Origin: Agarophyton chilense
Taxonomy: Eukaryota; Rhodophyta; Florideophyceae; Gracilariales; Gracilariaceae
Assembly: GCA_030374765.1 (NCBI GenBank)
Contig: JARGXX010000090.1
Coordinates: forward strand, 124,001-188,000
Length of the DNA stretch: 64,000 nt
Direction of reading: 5' to 3'
Below, piece by piece: positions 30,667-42,380 of this stretch; the first letter of the stretch is position 1, and every line of letters begins with the position of its first letter. The position numbers and the translations under genes are program-made. The notes below the pieces were generated by a model that saw only the letters and a program-made list of their open reading frames with translations, was not told the DNA's origin and did not search any database.

Positions 30667-30684
30667 TGGTCTCCCGACTTAGAA
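30667..30684 (+). other. Primer-binding site, family B
   Basis: TGGTCTCCCGACTTAGAA lies three bases after the LTR. It is identical to the site at 53130-53147 and close to those of families A and D. Confidence 0.88.
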
Positions 30685-30828
30685 GTTTGAGTCGGGCACA
30701 CTCAGTCACGATTAATCGGAAAGAGGACTCACAAATTGAGGTTGATCTCAGTTGCCCTCCTTGAGGAAGTTTCTTGGCCCCAGTAGCCGATCGGGTTTGG
30801 ATACTCACGTGTAACAGATTTTGATCTC

Positions 30829-31377
30829 ATGTCTTCCAAAGACCGTCCGAGGACGCGGAGTCAAACCGGTGCCCCAGAACCCTCGCAACCATCCCGTATC
30901 CCGGTCCGTTCACGGTCTCATACCGGTGAATCGACTGGCGTGCCAGGTGGAAAAGCCTCGAGACCTTTTGTCTCTGATTTGACACCCCCAGCAAGTGGAG
31001 CAGGACCGGCGTCTGCCGCCACCCAGATGCTCTCCCCTGCTAGGGATGTCACTCTCCCTCCCAGCTTTGCATCTGTGGAAGAGCAACTCCGCTCTATGCG
31101 GGAAGCTCAAGTCATCCTTGCAGAGGAGTTCGATTCCCTTCCCAAGAAGGTAAATGACACTGCTACGCAGGATTTTTCTGAGGACCTCCGTGTCCTCCGT
31201 GCGGATGTGAACTCGATTCGAAAGTCCCTTGGTGGACCTTTGGCCTTTGTCAAGGACGTCGCGGAAAAGTTCTCGCGCGTCCGAAGCCGTCTCGAGACGT
31301 TGGAACAAACCCCAATGTCGAACCGTCAGACTCCTCATCCTCGGAGTCCGACTCTTCCGACTCATCGGTGGAAGTAG
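30829..31377 (+). CDS. Family B 5' ORF1 (N-terminal gag)
   Basis: A 182-residue ORF (ATG 30829, MSSKDRPRTRSQ..). The first half is basic and Ser/Pro-rich; the second holds a probable coiled coil (SVEEQLRSMREAQVILAEEF; DLRVLRADVNSIRKSLG). It occupies the place of ORF1 and ORF2 of families A, C and D. The frame of the capsid gag overlaps its end by ten bases in another frame and is already open upstream (an acidic Ser-rich stretch), so either frameshifting joins them or one base has been lost or gained. Confidence 0.7.
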   Translation: MSSKDRPRTRSQTGAPEPSQPSRIPVRSRSHTGESTGVPGGKASRPFVSDLTPPASGAGPASAATQMLSPARDVTLPPSFASVEEQLRSMREAQVILAEEFDSLPKKVNDTATQDFSEDLRVLRADVNSIRKSLGGPLAFVKDVAEKFSRVRSRLETLEQTPMSNRQTPHPRSPTLPTHRWK

Positions 31378-32795
31378 CTCTGCGTGAGCGTTCCTCACGC
31401 TCTAAGCGGTCAACAGCCACCCATGGTGTGATCCGCGCCCGCACGAAGGGAAGGAAGCAGACAGGTTTGAAGGAGCTGAAACCGACCAATTCGCTCTTTA
31501 AGAAGCTCTTATCATACCGGTACTACCGTTTGGAGGACTGTTCTTTGGATCGTACACCCCGTGGTACGGGAAGAGTGAAGGACTGCATTAAGCGAATGCA
31601 GCTCTCACTACGAAACCAGTCGTTTTCTGGAGAAGACCCAATATTGGTGTTGGATTTCTTGGCACGCTTTGTCGCGGAAGCTGATATCCTTGGAATGAAC
31701 GAGGGACAGACCTACATTGCCTTACCGTACTTCTCAAGTGGGCTTGCAGAAGACCAGTATTACTCTGTCAGAGGTTCATCACGCGCCTCCGAAGGAGGAG
31801 TCACATGCTGGCCTGAAGCAGTTCAGTACCTCCTGAGGTCGTATGCTACTAACTCCGCCGTTCAGCAGGCTATACGCGCCCTGCGGGACACTCGCCAACG
31901 GCCAGGCGAGTCGGAAACCGATTATTCGTCGCGCCTTAACAAGGCCATCCACCGCTGTGGCAATGTTTACCCCGCTGAAGAGCGTTGTACCATGTCTGTC
32001 GATGGTTTGGACCCGGCGATCCGGACTCTTGTTTCTCGACGTCGAGAAGATAGACCTAAAGCCACGTATTTGGAACTAGTTCAGTTCGCTCGTGCAGATG
32101 GTGAAGCCCTGCGCGCACGCACTCCTGGCTCCAGGGTTAGGTCCGCAAAAGCGTTGATGTTACAACCGGGTACCCCGTCAGCTTCGATGATCGACGAACA
32201 GGCCTCTCGAAAGGGTTATGATAACGTGCAGCTAGCCCATAGCAACGTTCATTCCATCCCGACAACGGAGTTACCCTCAACCTTGGACGAGTCACAATAC
32301 GTGATTGAGGATGACACGCTACTCTATGCAGATAATGGTCGCGTTCGTGCGCCACGCGTCCCACACGAGAGTGGTAATGTCCGCTTTTCGCGTTCTGGTT
32401 GGAGAGATACCCGCCCCGCGGTGAAGTTCGCCGAGCCTCGCTACCCAAGACCGGCTTCTGGTCTGATTTGTCATCTCTGCTACAAACCAGGCCATACTTC
32501 TCCACAATGTGTGTTGTCTCTCCGAGAATGGGCACAAGTCGTAGTCAATTACGAGGCCCTATCCCCGGAGGACAAAGCAGCTGTTCCGATTGCATCGTAT
32601 ATCCATGCTCGAACGGATGTTCCACGTCATGTGTCGCTTCCCCGAGCTCGGGTGGTACCTGCACCAGAATCCCGTGTCACCGACGTGGTCGGTCACCCCA
32701 CCGCTTCTGCGGTATCTTCTGGACCTGATTCCCAAGCGTTGCCTGCTCAACGTCCTGAGCAGCCGCCTCCGGCGGGGCAGGCCCAGAAAAACTAA
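31368..32795 (+). CDS. Family B gag: capsid and zinc knuckle
   Basis: An open frame of 475 codons. A Lys/Arg-rich start leads to the capsid block (SYRYYRLEDCS..RVKDCIKRMQLSL), SFSGEDPILVLDFLARFVAE and a major-homology-like region with AVQYLLRSYATNSAVQQAI. A CX2CX4HX4C zinc knuckle (CHLCYKPGHTSPQC) lies near residue 365. No ATG starts this frame (the first in-frame candidate is GTG at 31368), so translation probably depends on the upstream ORF. It ends TAA, followed at once by ATG (32796). Gag would form the particle and bind element RNA. Confidence 0.8.
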   Translation: MEVALRERSSRSKRSTATHGVIRARTKGRKQTGLKELKPTNSLFKKLLSYRYYRLEDCSLDRTPRGTGRVKDCIKRMQLSLRNQSFSGEDPILVLDFLARFVAEADILGMNEGQTYIALPYFSSGLAEDQYYSVRGSSRASEGGVTCWPEAVQYLLRSYATNSAVQQAIRALRDTRQRPGESETDYSSRLNKAIHRCGNVYPAEERCTMSVDGLDPAIRTLVSRRREDRPKATYLELVQFARADGEALRARTPGSRVRSAKALMLQPGTPSASMIDEQASRKGYDNVQLAHSNVHSIPTTELPSTLDESQYVIEDDTLLYADNGRVRAPRVPHESGNVRFSRSGWRDTRPAVKFAEPRYPRPASGLICHLCYKPGHTSPQCVLSLREWAQVVVNYEALSPEDKAAVPIASYIHARTDVPRHVSLPRARVVPAPESRVTDVVGHPTASAVSSGPDSQALPAQRPEQPPPAGQAQKN

Positions 32796-35700
32796 ATGTG
32801 GGAGTCTCCTCTCAAGGAGGGGCGCTCTCAGAGTCGAGGTCGACGGCGCCCGAGGCGTCCAAGCCTCGCTCCCCGGTCAAAATCCTTTCAAGGAAAGAGG
32901 CCGTCAATGACGTGAACTCGGAACACTTTCGTGTTCTGCGTCGTCCGTGGAAATGTGTTTCCCAAAACCGGTTCCCGGATAGAGTTCTGGTGATGGCCAA
33001 GAGAAAAACAAGGTCTATGCTGACCTTAGCCTTTCACCCCAGTTTATGGTGCGACACCTTACCGTCTTAGACACCGGTGCCGGTCCGAGCTTTGTCGTGG
33101 AGGAAGTGTTACCGCCTGCATTGCAGTCTAGGATCCGCTGCGACCATGTCCCGGAGGTCGCTGACGCGAACAACAAACCGTTGGATACGGTGGGGCTCCT
33201 AGAACTGGTAGTCCGCGTTGGCGCTCGCGTGATGAAACTCGACTTCGTCGTATGTCGGAAATTAGCCGCCCCAGTCATCTTGAGTTGCGACTTTTGCGAC
33301 CGCTTCGTCGAAGCGATGTTCCCCCGCCAACGGCGTGGTGAGATGGAGGATAGATCGTCCAGTCCGATCGTTCGTCGTCCGCTTAGGCGTGCCACGAAGA
33401 AGCACGTCCCGCTACCGGCAGCACAGGAACCTGGACCGGATAACCGTGAATCTAATAAGCTCCGCATCGCAGCGTCGTTGTGCGTCCCGCCTGAGTCCCA
33501 AATGATGGTGAAAGTAACCTCCCGTCAACACGGACTCCGGGTCTTGCAACTATTGTCGTCACTGTATGAGAGCCACAGCCTCTCAATTGCGAATGGAATC
33601 GTCCATGTGAAGCCAAACCAACCGTTTCACGTTCTGATAGCCAATCTAGGGACTGTACCCTAGTATCTGGTGAATAACCAAGTGATAGGGTCCGTCATGC
33701 CGCACCCCATCGCTATGGTGCCGACAAAGCTGACCGCAGCTGACGTTCTCGGACTCGTTCACTCTAAGGAGGGGGACAGCCCGGAACCCGTTTCATCGCC
33801 GGTACCCAGGGTTCAACCTGTAACATCAGGGACGCAGCCCGTTTCAACGAGTGGTGACCGCCCCGATCCAGTCAAAGAACTCGAGGACCTGGATCTCAGC
33901 CACGTCCCGGAGTCATACCTCCATCGATTGCAAGAACTCTTAAGGGACTTCACCACTATGTGGGACGGCTCCCTTGGTGAGATTGCCACTACGGAACACC
34001 GGATTGATTTGCTACCGGACACCCAACCCATCTCTCAGCACCCATACCGTGCCGGACCCGCCGCACGCGCGGAGGAAAAGGCACGAGTGGATAAAATGCT
34101 TCGAGCAGGAGTCATTGAACCGGCTCAGTCGCCGTGGGCTTCTCCAGTAGTACTGGCTCCAAAGCAGGATGGTTCCTGGAGGTTTTGCGTCGAGTACCGT
34201 CGGTTGAATGCCGTCACCGTCAAGGACGTGTATCCAATCCCAAGAATGGACGAGTACATTGACTCGCTGGGCACTGCCACCGTCTTTACAACCCTGGACG
34301 CCAATTGGGGATACTGGCAAGTTCCGGTAAGGAAGCAAGACCAGGATAAAACCGCTTTCGCCTGTCACTCCGGTTTCTACCGTTTCAAACGGATGCCTTT
34401 TGGTCTTACCAACGCCCCCGTCACTTTCCAGCGAGCCATTGACATCCTATTTGCCCGCTTCAAATGGCGTACCTGCCTGGTCTACCTGGATGACATAATC
34501 GTCTTCTCAGATAATCTGGACAAACATCTCACTCATGTGAGGGATATCATGACCACGCTACGAGATGCGGGTGGCACTCTTAAGTTGAAGAAATGTGACT
34601 TCTTCACGGACACCGTGAAGTATCTCGGCCATGTTATCCGTCCAGGACGTATTACAATGGAGGAGACTCGTGTTTAGTCACTCAAAGAGGCTAAAGAACC
34701 GCGGACGCAAACCGAGCTTCGTTCCTTTCTGGGACTCGCAAACGTCTACCGAAGATTCATCCCGCACTTTTCGGGCAAGGCTGTACCTTTAAACGCGCTT
34801 TTGCGGAAAAGCCAACCACCAAAACTGGACCCCTTAACCCCCCTTCAAACGGAATCTTTCAACTCTCTTAATGATTCTGTCGTCTCCGCCCCGATCCTCT
34901 CGTTGCCCAAGCCTGGAAGGCCCTTCACCGTAGATACGGACGCCAGCGACTACCAAGTAGGTTGTGCACTGCTTCAAACTGCACCCAATGGGGAAAGACG
35001 CCCCGTAGGGTACTGGTCCCGATCGCTCAACGTCCACGAGAAGAATTACTTCGTCTCGGAGAAGGAATGCCTTGCAGGGGTGTGGGCATTACAAACGTTG
35101 CGCACCTATCTCATGGGTAATCATTTCACCGTTTTTACGGACCACACATCACTTCGATGGCTACTCTCCATCTCGGAGCCTTCAGGCCGCTTGATGCATT
35201 GGCGTCTCCGTCTAGTGGAATTTGACTTTGACGTGCAGTACCGAAAAGGATCGTGCAACACCCAAGCCGATGCTCTCCCCCGCCTGGTCACTACTGGCGA
35301 AGCACTACCCGTGGAAGACGATGAAATACCCTGCTTTGCTGTGAAATGCGACGACGCTACCATCGAGGACGAGGAATGAGACACGGACTCTTCAGATTCC
35401 GGTACCGAATTGGACGACTTTCTTCTCTCGGAAGATTCCGAGAAACACTTACCAGGGATCTTCGTGCCTATTACTCCGGAGGATATGATACGGAAGCAAT
35501 CGCTGACCCGTTCTGCTCGAAGGTTCGCGCTCAACTCAATGGAGGAGATACTCTCCCCTTTCAGGTGAATGACGCTGGATACCTTGTACGGACCGTCGGA
35601 TCGCACCCACAAATCGTGGTACCACTTAACCTCCAGTCGAGAGTCTTGCCGTTGTCGCACTACTCCAAACTGAGTGGCCACGTTGGGGGACGGAAACTTT

Positions 35701-37804
35701 ACCTCACCCTACGCCGTAACTTCTACTGGCCTGCCATGGCAGTGGACTGCTACGCAATGGTGCGGTTTTGTACCGATTGCGCTCGGAACCGTGTCAAACT
35801 CCGCCATCATGCGACGAAGTTGAAGCTGTTTCCAGCTCGTGCTCCATTGGAGTTTGTGGCCATCGATATACTCCGGCCCATCCTTACCAATAAGCGGAAT
35901 TACAATTTCTTACTCTTTATCACGGATCGCTTCTCCAAGCTGGTCCGGACCGTACCGTTACGGAAGATCTCCGCTATGAGCGTGGCTCAAGCCTTCGTCC
36001 TACACTGGGTCTTCGTCTACGGCCCACCGGTCAACCTCCTCTCCGATAACGGGAGACAGTTCGCCTCTCGTTTCTTCTAGGATGTGTGTCGCATCTTAGA
36101 CATTAAGAACCTGTTCAGAACCACTTACCATCCCCAAGCTAATGGGCAGGCCGAACGGTTCAACCGGACATTACTTGTGACACTCCGTTCATACGTTGCA
36201 GACCACCCCAAATATTGGGACTTGTTCACTGATGCGCTCACCTTTGCGTACAATACGAAGGTGCACAGGACAACTGGATTAAAGCCCTTCGAGTTGGTAC
36301 TGTCCAGTACCCCACCGCCCATGGCGCTGAAACCACAGCCCACGCTGGATACCTTTCCATCACCGACTGCTTACCGCGAAGCGTGGAAAACTTGGCTCAC
36401 GAAGCTCGTTCCCGCCGCACGGCGTTCAATGGGCCGAGCTCAGGCCGCTTACAAGCGTCACTTTGATACCAAAGCCCCTCGCTCGCCAACACGTCTCGCC
36501 CCCGACGGTTATGTATTCATCCGCAAGGAGTATTGGAACCCAGAGAAGGAGAAACGCCACAAGCTGTCACCCGTTGCCTACGGCCCCTTTCGGGTTATTT
36601 CGGTGGCTCCCGACACTGTCGTTGTTGACCTCGCTGATAATCACGAACGCCTCTCCCGCGATCGCGTGGTATCAGCTCCTCCGCCGTTAACATCCCAACC
36701 TACTGGTGTGACTGCTCCCGTTGAAACGGATTCATCGACCCCCTTACCCCAGGTCCACCCGCGTCCCTACGCCTTACCACACCCATCTCGGGGTTTGTCT
36801 GACCTTCCGCTACCCGCGGCGCCCAACCCCCAAGGAATCGTGTCGCGCATTCGTCGCTTCCCCCCAGTCCACCCCACGGACACCAACTCCGGGACATCTT
36901 CTAAGGAGGGAGAGGCGCCCGACAGCCGTCGTAGCCCGGTCGATACCGTCGCTGGAAACGCCGCACCGTCGCATGTCATTCTTCGCCCATCAGGGGTGCC
37001 CGATACCGACGTCCTGCACGACTCGACGCAGTCGCTATCCAAGCCTCAGAACGCAGCTGCGGATAACGCCACCAACACTCGCCGAGGTGTCACCACACGT
37101 GCAATACGGAATGCAAATGCGCTCGACGCACTGCAGCCTGATACAGTACGAGTGGACGACGCACCGCCAAGTACCCCGCACAGGGAGGCGGATACATCCA
37201 CGGCGCCGATGCCGGACAGGCAGTCATTGGAACGCTCACGTGACTACACGGAACCTCGTCGTGGGACAGAGAGGTGCGACAATGCGCCACCCCCCCAGCG
37301 AATCTCACCGCCGAAGCGAGCTTCCCCACGCCGATTAGCGGAACGACCACCCGGGTTACCCGCTGGTGTGGGCCCTCCAACCGGAGTGAGAAACGCCGAA
37401 GCTAACCAGGCAGTTGGTAAAGATGAACCGCCGAAGTCGGGTCGACATTCCACTCAGCCGAGGACTGCCTTGCGCGCTACACGGTCCAACCGGAGCGAAG
37501 CCGCCCAACGCGTGATCACTTCGGTACCCCCGGGCTCAGGACGGGTACCACCGGGAAATATAACGACACCGTCATACGGGATGGCCGGGAAGTGTACCGA
37601 CAAGAGTTCATGGTCGGACGCATTTTGGAGCACTCCTACCACCCAAAGGGGTACATCCAATACTTGGTCCTTTGGTACGGGTACGGCCCCGAATGGGATT
37701 CACACGAACCGACAGAGCACCTACCTCGGTCAAAGGTGGTACAGTATCATCGTTGTACTGTCACGGCTTTGCCGGCTACCATAGACCGAGCCCAAGTGAG
37801 ATAA
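32796..37804 (+). pseudogene. Family B pol: protease, RT, RNase H, integrase, chromodomain (broken)
   Basis: Aspartic protease LTVLDTGAGP (DTGA codons 33070-33081). RT has MPFGLTNAPVTFQ and YLDD (34483-34494). RNase H runs about 34800-35280 (VDTDASDYQVGCAL, SEKECLAGVWAL). Integrase zinc region near 35670-35790 (H..GHVGGRKLY.., CTDC), catalytic core with AIDILRPI, SDNGRQF and NGQAERFNRT, then a GPF segment near 36580. A chromodomain at 37592-37744 (FMVGRILEHS, LWYGYGPEWDS) is in a different frame. Lesions: TAG 33661, TAG 34675, TGA 35377, a frameshift near 35500, TAG 36078 and a frameshift before the chromodomain. The 900-bp linker before the chromodomain is Pro/Arg-rich. Confidence 0.93.
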
Positions 37805-38016
37805 GAAGACACCCGATGGGGATAAAGGAACAGAAGATCTGGATAAGGACCCTTGGAAGAAGGAGAAGATGCACAGAAGACCTTGAGAAGGACACTCAGA
37901 AGAAGTGGAACAGAAGAAAGAAAACAAATACGTCCTAGACGGAAGCAGTTTACTATTTTCGAAGTTGCTGCACAAACTACCGCACAGAGGGATATACTAA
38001 CCAAGATCACAAGGGA

Positions 38017-39885
38017 TTAGTTGGGAGAACCCGGATTGCCGTGCGCGCCAACTGAATCGCTAGCGGAGTTACTCCCGCCGGTCAGGCGTGCCACGAGGGC
38101 GTCTCTCATCGCACCGATGTCGCCGCTCGGCGCTTGCGCGTTCAGTCCAACAACACGAAGGAACTGGGAGATCACGACCGCCTCTGGGCGTATGGGAACC
38201 TCGATAGCTTCCAGTTCGTCCGGCAACGCCGCCGCCACTGGATCGATGACCACACCTGCTTGAGTCGCTCCCAGCGCTGACTGCGCCGTAGTATCGGCAC
38301 CATCGGGGTTTCCCAAGTCTTCCATGACTTCGTCGCCACGGTATTTGCCCTCCTCCTCCGGGAGATCATCACCCCCGTAGGCGTAGTAGAAGTCATCCGA
38401 GTTGACAAACCCCACGGGGTGCCCGTATGGTATGCCTCGCGGAGCCATCCGGAGTGCCGACGCCTCCGCCTCGGAAATCTCTTGCTGCTCCCATGGGTTA
38501 AAGAAGATGAAATCTTTCTGCAACGGCGTGCGACGCCCCGGAGACCGATCAGCCCCACCGGGTTCTTGACCACGGTCGCTCTGCCGGACAGGCACGAGAG
38601 CCCAGTCGACACGCCCAATGATGTCGATGAGCTCCTGAGCTTCATCAGCGTTATTGACACCTTCAAGAGGGAGTTGAAAGTCCAGCTGCCGGATGTAACC
38701 ACGCAAACGCAGAGGAAGATACCACAGTCGATACTGGTCGTAGGCTTCCCACAAGATGTACGCCGTGCCGCGGACTGCCCATTCGGTTAGAACCACGGAC
38801 CATAAGCCGGAGTGCGGATCCTCGATGAGGTACCAGCCCAGATAGGAGACGACGGGAGGCAACTCCAAGTAACATCCCCGTCACACCTCGACGGAGGACC
38901 ACCACCCAGGCAGGGGAACGTAACGCCCGAACTGATAGAAGGGACTAATCCGGTTTATCTCCGTGTTCTGATAAGGGACCAAGGAACCAAAGCGGGATCT
39001 GACCCGACGCTCCTCGCGGAAGAAGTTCTGTAACCACCGATATCGGGACTTACGACGAAGGTGACGGAACTCGGCACGAATGATCGGATGGACCCAGCAG
39101 ATCGCTTCTTGACGCGCTCGCGGTTGACCGCGCCATGCGTAAGTTTCCAACGCCGCAAGGCGGTCACAATAGCCGATCTCACCTTGAGTCTGGTACATCC
39201 GTAGGTCGAAGCCGAATTCGCCGGGGATGGGGTATTGGAAGTTCGCCCGGTTGATCCGTGAGTAGCCGATGCGGACAAATATACAATGCGCCTCTTCCGC
39301 CGACTCGCGCCTTCGCGGCAGAATCGCGTGAACGGGAACCGCCACACGGCGTCGCCAATCCCACGAGGTGGTGATCAAAGCCGGCAGCTCGCCCGGGAGA
39401 CGCGCATTGCCATGAGCATAGGCGGCCACGAGTTCTTCGTCGAAGACCGCTGTCGGAAGGAACCACGGAGCTCTCCGGAGAATCGCCGCATGTTGACGTG
39501 GGTTTAACCCGACACGTTCGTCGTAAGTGGGCCAGGTGTCCTCTGCAGGAGTGATGTGGCTTGAAGCTTCAACGGGACCCCGGGATCGGCTCGGCGCGGT
39601 TGAGGAGGCACTCCCCCGTGGAAGGGGAGCCGAATGGAAACCGGAGGAGTAACCCCGGCAGAGATTGTTACCACCTTTCATCTGGAGTACTGGTCGCCGA
39701 TGTATCGGTATGTGGTCGCTGGAAGTTGGCGTACGATGCGGAAGAGTGCTCGAAGTACGAGGAGTGGTTATCGCGTTGGTGCGTTTGTTGTTCGGTGATG
39801 CAGCTCTGCCTTCGACAGTCGAGTGGTCGCTGGACGCGTTACGCGGCTTGCTCTTATGCCGGTTGGACCGTTGCCTCCCCGCCAT
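38017..39885 (-). CDS. Family B antisense ORF (aORF), nearly intact
   Basis: On the strand opposite to pol, from ATG 39885, just inside the 3' LTR, to a stop at 38017: 622 codons with a single TGA (38883-38881). An upstream open frame starts inside the LTR. The first 110 residues are basic and disordered; then comes a Trp/Tyr/Arg-rich globular region (PAPWFLPT-like, DWRRRVAVPVHAILP, QYPIPGEFGFDL). Residues about 360-390 form a hydrophobic, Trp-rich segment (GLWSVVLTEWAVRGTAYILW) that aligns with the family C and A antisense ORFs. The tail is acidic and Gly-rich. I recognise no domain; it is not an integrase, RNase H or typical envelope. It converges on pol, about 210 bp from its end. Confidence 0.72.
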
Positions 39886-39905
39886 TTCGACGGCGTATTC
39901 GTCAC

Positions 39906-39920
39906 CTAAGGAGGGGTATA
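39906..39920 (+). other. Polypurine tract, family B
   Basis: CTAAGGAGGGGTATA directly before the 3' LTR, close to the family A tract; the site where plus-strand DNA synthesis starts. Confidence 0.85.
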
Positions 39921-40806
39921 TGAAGGACAATGCCCTTCAAAGGGGTTTCTTTCCAGGACTTAGAGATTTCGCTCGCTTGAGGACTAGCTTGGTCTATGAC
40001 AAGCTATACCGCTATTGCGTGCTGACGGCCGGTTACGACCGGAAGTGCACACGGGCCGAAAACGTGGACTGCACGGATGCCGACGCTCGAGTGCGAGGCG
40101 TGCCACACGTGGCCCGGATTCTACCTAATGGTTGTGTTATTTAGTAATTTTTAGTATTTCTTTAGCTACGCTATCGCTATTTAGTGTCTATTTTTCGGGG
40201 GCGCGCCCATTGTCAGGGGCTGCACGCAACACTATTTAGGAGGCTGAGCACTGCTCCCCAGTAAACACCCTCTTGGGAGATCCCAGGGAGGGATTCTTGG
40301 CTCTGAACTTTTCGCCTTCGGCGCGTCGTCACCGCATACTGCGTGAGCGCCCGTCGCACGTTAGTTCATCCACCCCTCTGTCGAGCAGAGTGCTACCACC
40401 ACCGTAGGTTCATATTTTATCGCCGACACTTGTCGTAGTCTCGCCCCTGTATAGGGTTTCGCCCCAGTTTCCTCTTGTTCTCCTTTTTGGCTCTCGTGAG
40501 TGGCCGCCTCACTCACCGCGCTCGCCCCCCTCATACGAGTCTTTCCTCGCTCCTTTTCCGACAATCGCCGTGGTACCGCTCCGCCCAGGATTGGTCACTC
40601 CCGGGACTGTGCCGTGCTGACCTAAACACTCTAGGTATATCCCGCCGGATTGGCCTCGGTCTTACACCCGACACCGTCGTGCCTTTCCAGAGTGGCTCTG
40701 TTTCTGTGCTCCACTGGGACGCATCTCCTCCGCCTGAGGCGTGTCTCTAAAGAGAGGAAGATCCCGAGCATCTTCGTGGTGTCTCCGCTCCAAGCGTTGT
40801 CCTACA
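39921..40806 (+). repeat. 3' LTR, family B
   Basis: The partner of 29777-30663, with scattered substitutions and small indels. It ends CCTACA, followed by AGAAA. Confidence 0.95.
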
Positions 40807-40811
40807 AGAAA
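40807..40811. repeat. Target-site duplication AGAAA, right copy (element B)
   Basis: Identical to 29772-29776. Confidence 0.93.
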
Positions 40812-41029
40812 ATACCCACTCTCAAACTTTGCAATTTGAAAGCCGGCGATCATGTCACGGTTCAGAAAACTGCTCAAGAATCCATCAATTTAAACGAGGA
40901 GATAAATGGTGCTGCTCTTACTAATTAAGTTTCGAACAATGAAGAGCAAAATACTGTCACGGATGGCGATCACTGTCACACAATGAATCCGTTAAGCCCT
41001 CTTACTGTGACAAACAGTGAAACGCAATA
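40812..41029 (+). pseudogene. piggyBac-like transposase gene, middle piece
   Basis: The frame that ended ..GREK before element B continues here as IPTLKLCNLKAGDHVTVQKT and, past one stop, to TNSETQY at the element C insertion. It is N-terminal, low-complexity sequence of the gene. Confidence 0.5.
41025..41029. repeat. Target-site duplication CAATA, left copy (element C)
   Basis: CAATA before the LTR and CAGTA after it (52198-52202), one mismatch. The reading frame of the host gene is restored when the element and one copy are removed. Confidence 0.75.
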
Positions 41030-41643
41030 TTTCGTACAATCACCTCTGGGGTATGCTACTGTCTTGTCTTGGGAGCGTGGTGACGCTCAACCTTGGAAGG
41101 TAGACGTGATAAACCTCGATGGTGACAGGGCACCGTGAAAACCCGCAGGGGCAAACGGCGGGGCAACTAGCCTTTACGGTGTAGGTGAATGATGGTAGGC
41201 GTCGACGCGCGGGAAAGCCTGTGTGGTAGTTGAGAAACAATGAACCAAAAGGTATAGTTGTGACCCAAGTGGTGCCTGTCTTTATCAGGTTAGGATGGGG
41301 GAGGTGCAGTTCCCTGTACGCAGTGGACTGCACTCTCCAGATCACCCGGGAGGTGCCAGCAAGGCACGGTCTCTGACCTAGTGTCGGAGACCTGGTCAGC
41401 ACTGGCTACAGTGCCAGGTGGCCACTCCACTACTGTACTAAAAAAATTATAATATAATTACAATTATAATTACTAACAATTACTCAACCAGAAGGTACAT
41501 GTCAACACTACACGTGGCTGACAACACCTAGATGGTAGCTCGCCCGGAGCTGCATGGCCGATGATCCCTGGCATCCATCACCTACAAGGTCAGTGTAGTA
41601 TATCGACAACCTCAAACGTCAGACCTTCTGCCACTATACGACA
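41030..41643 (-). repeat. 3' LTR, family C
   Basis: The same unit as 51586-52197 and, inverted, 52518-53126. Element-strand ends are TGTCGTATAG and TTGTACGAAA; the 3' end lacks the usual CA. Confidence 0.92.
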
Positions 41644-41659
41644 GACCCCCTTCCTACCC
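41644..41659 (-). other. Polypurine tract, family C
   Basis: Minus-strand GGTAGGAAGGGGGTC directly before the 3' LTR. Confidence 0.65.
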
Positions 41660-42380
41660 GTGAGACAAGCCCCGTGTCTCCTTCCATCAAACCATAAAGG
41701 TATAGCGAGCGACAGCGGCGCGTGCATCGGAGTGGTGTCTGTGCGCGACGCGCGATCTCTTGAGGTTCAGAATTCGGCGCCAGTATCGGTTGAGGAGGGC
41801 GCACGACGACGTCGGCTCACGAATTGAGTGACAACCATTCAGGTAGGGACTGTCATGAGGACGACGCAGTGTAACTAGCGCGCTCGCGGACACCTTTTCA
41901 ATGGTGGCCCTGCTTGCTTGCGACTCTGCTTCCGCATAGCCCCCTGTCTAACCAAGTTGGTATCTCACCCTTCCCGGTTACACAAACTTCAGTTCCCTCC
42001 TAGGTCCCTGCACGCGCCGTCCTGCCTGGTCGTTCCCACGGCTCGACAACCCTTCAGGTATTACTGCCCTTAATTGGCGGTGTAGCCATCGTAACCTTGC
42101 TGTCCGTCTTTCCCTAAAGGTTTCCTGGCTTCTCGACCTTTCAGGTTTCGTCTACCTTTTAAGGATGGATTCGTGGCGCCCGTGGGGCCTGAGCTTGCGT
42201 CGATACAAACATTGAGGTGTTGGCCTAGGTCCGTGGTAGAGGCTTCCGGTTGTGAGACCTTATTGGTGTTGACCGGCGCCGTCGGTAATTGCGCCACCTT
42301 TTTCCGATTCTGCATTCCGGTTTACCTTAAAGGCGCTGACAGGATCGCGCCGCCTCCACGCACGCGTTCGAACCCCTTCG

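Larger units (their letters stand above)
29777..40806 (+). mobile_element. Complete Ty3/gypsy retrotransposon, family B (11.0 kb)
   Basis: Order: 887-bp 5' LTR, primer-binding site, gag in two overlapping frames, pol (protease, RT, RNase H, integrase, chromodomain), a convergent antisense ORF, polypurine tract, 886-bp 3' LTR. AGAAA flanks both ends. The LTRs differ at a small number of positions, so the insertion is not very old, yet pol has at least five stops or frameshifts. This may mean the source copy was already broken and moved in trans. It is inserted into the piggyBac-like gene. Confidence 0.96.

Noticed and set aside
33661..36080. Many in-frame stops in element ORFs are TAG, suggesting a reassigned amber codon.
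   Set aside because: Host genes such as the RlmN-like gene and the 16970 gene end with TAG, and TGA, TAA and frameshifts also break the element ORFs. Ordinary decay explains it.
38017..39885. That the antisense ORF is an accidental shadow of pol.
   Set aside because: It lies wholly between the end of pol and the 3' LTR, so there is no coding sequence on the other strand to cast a shadow, and it recurs in three families.
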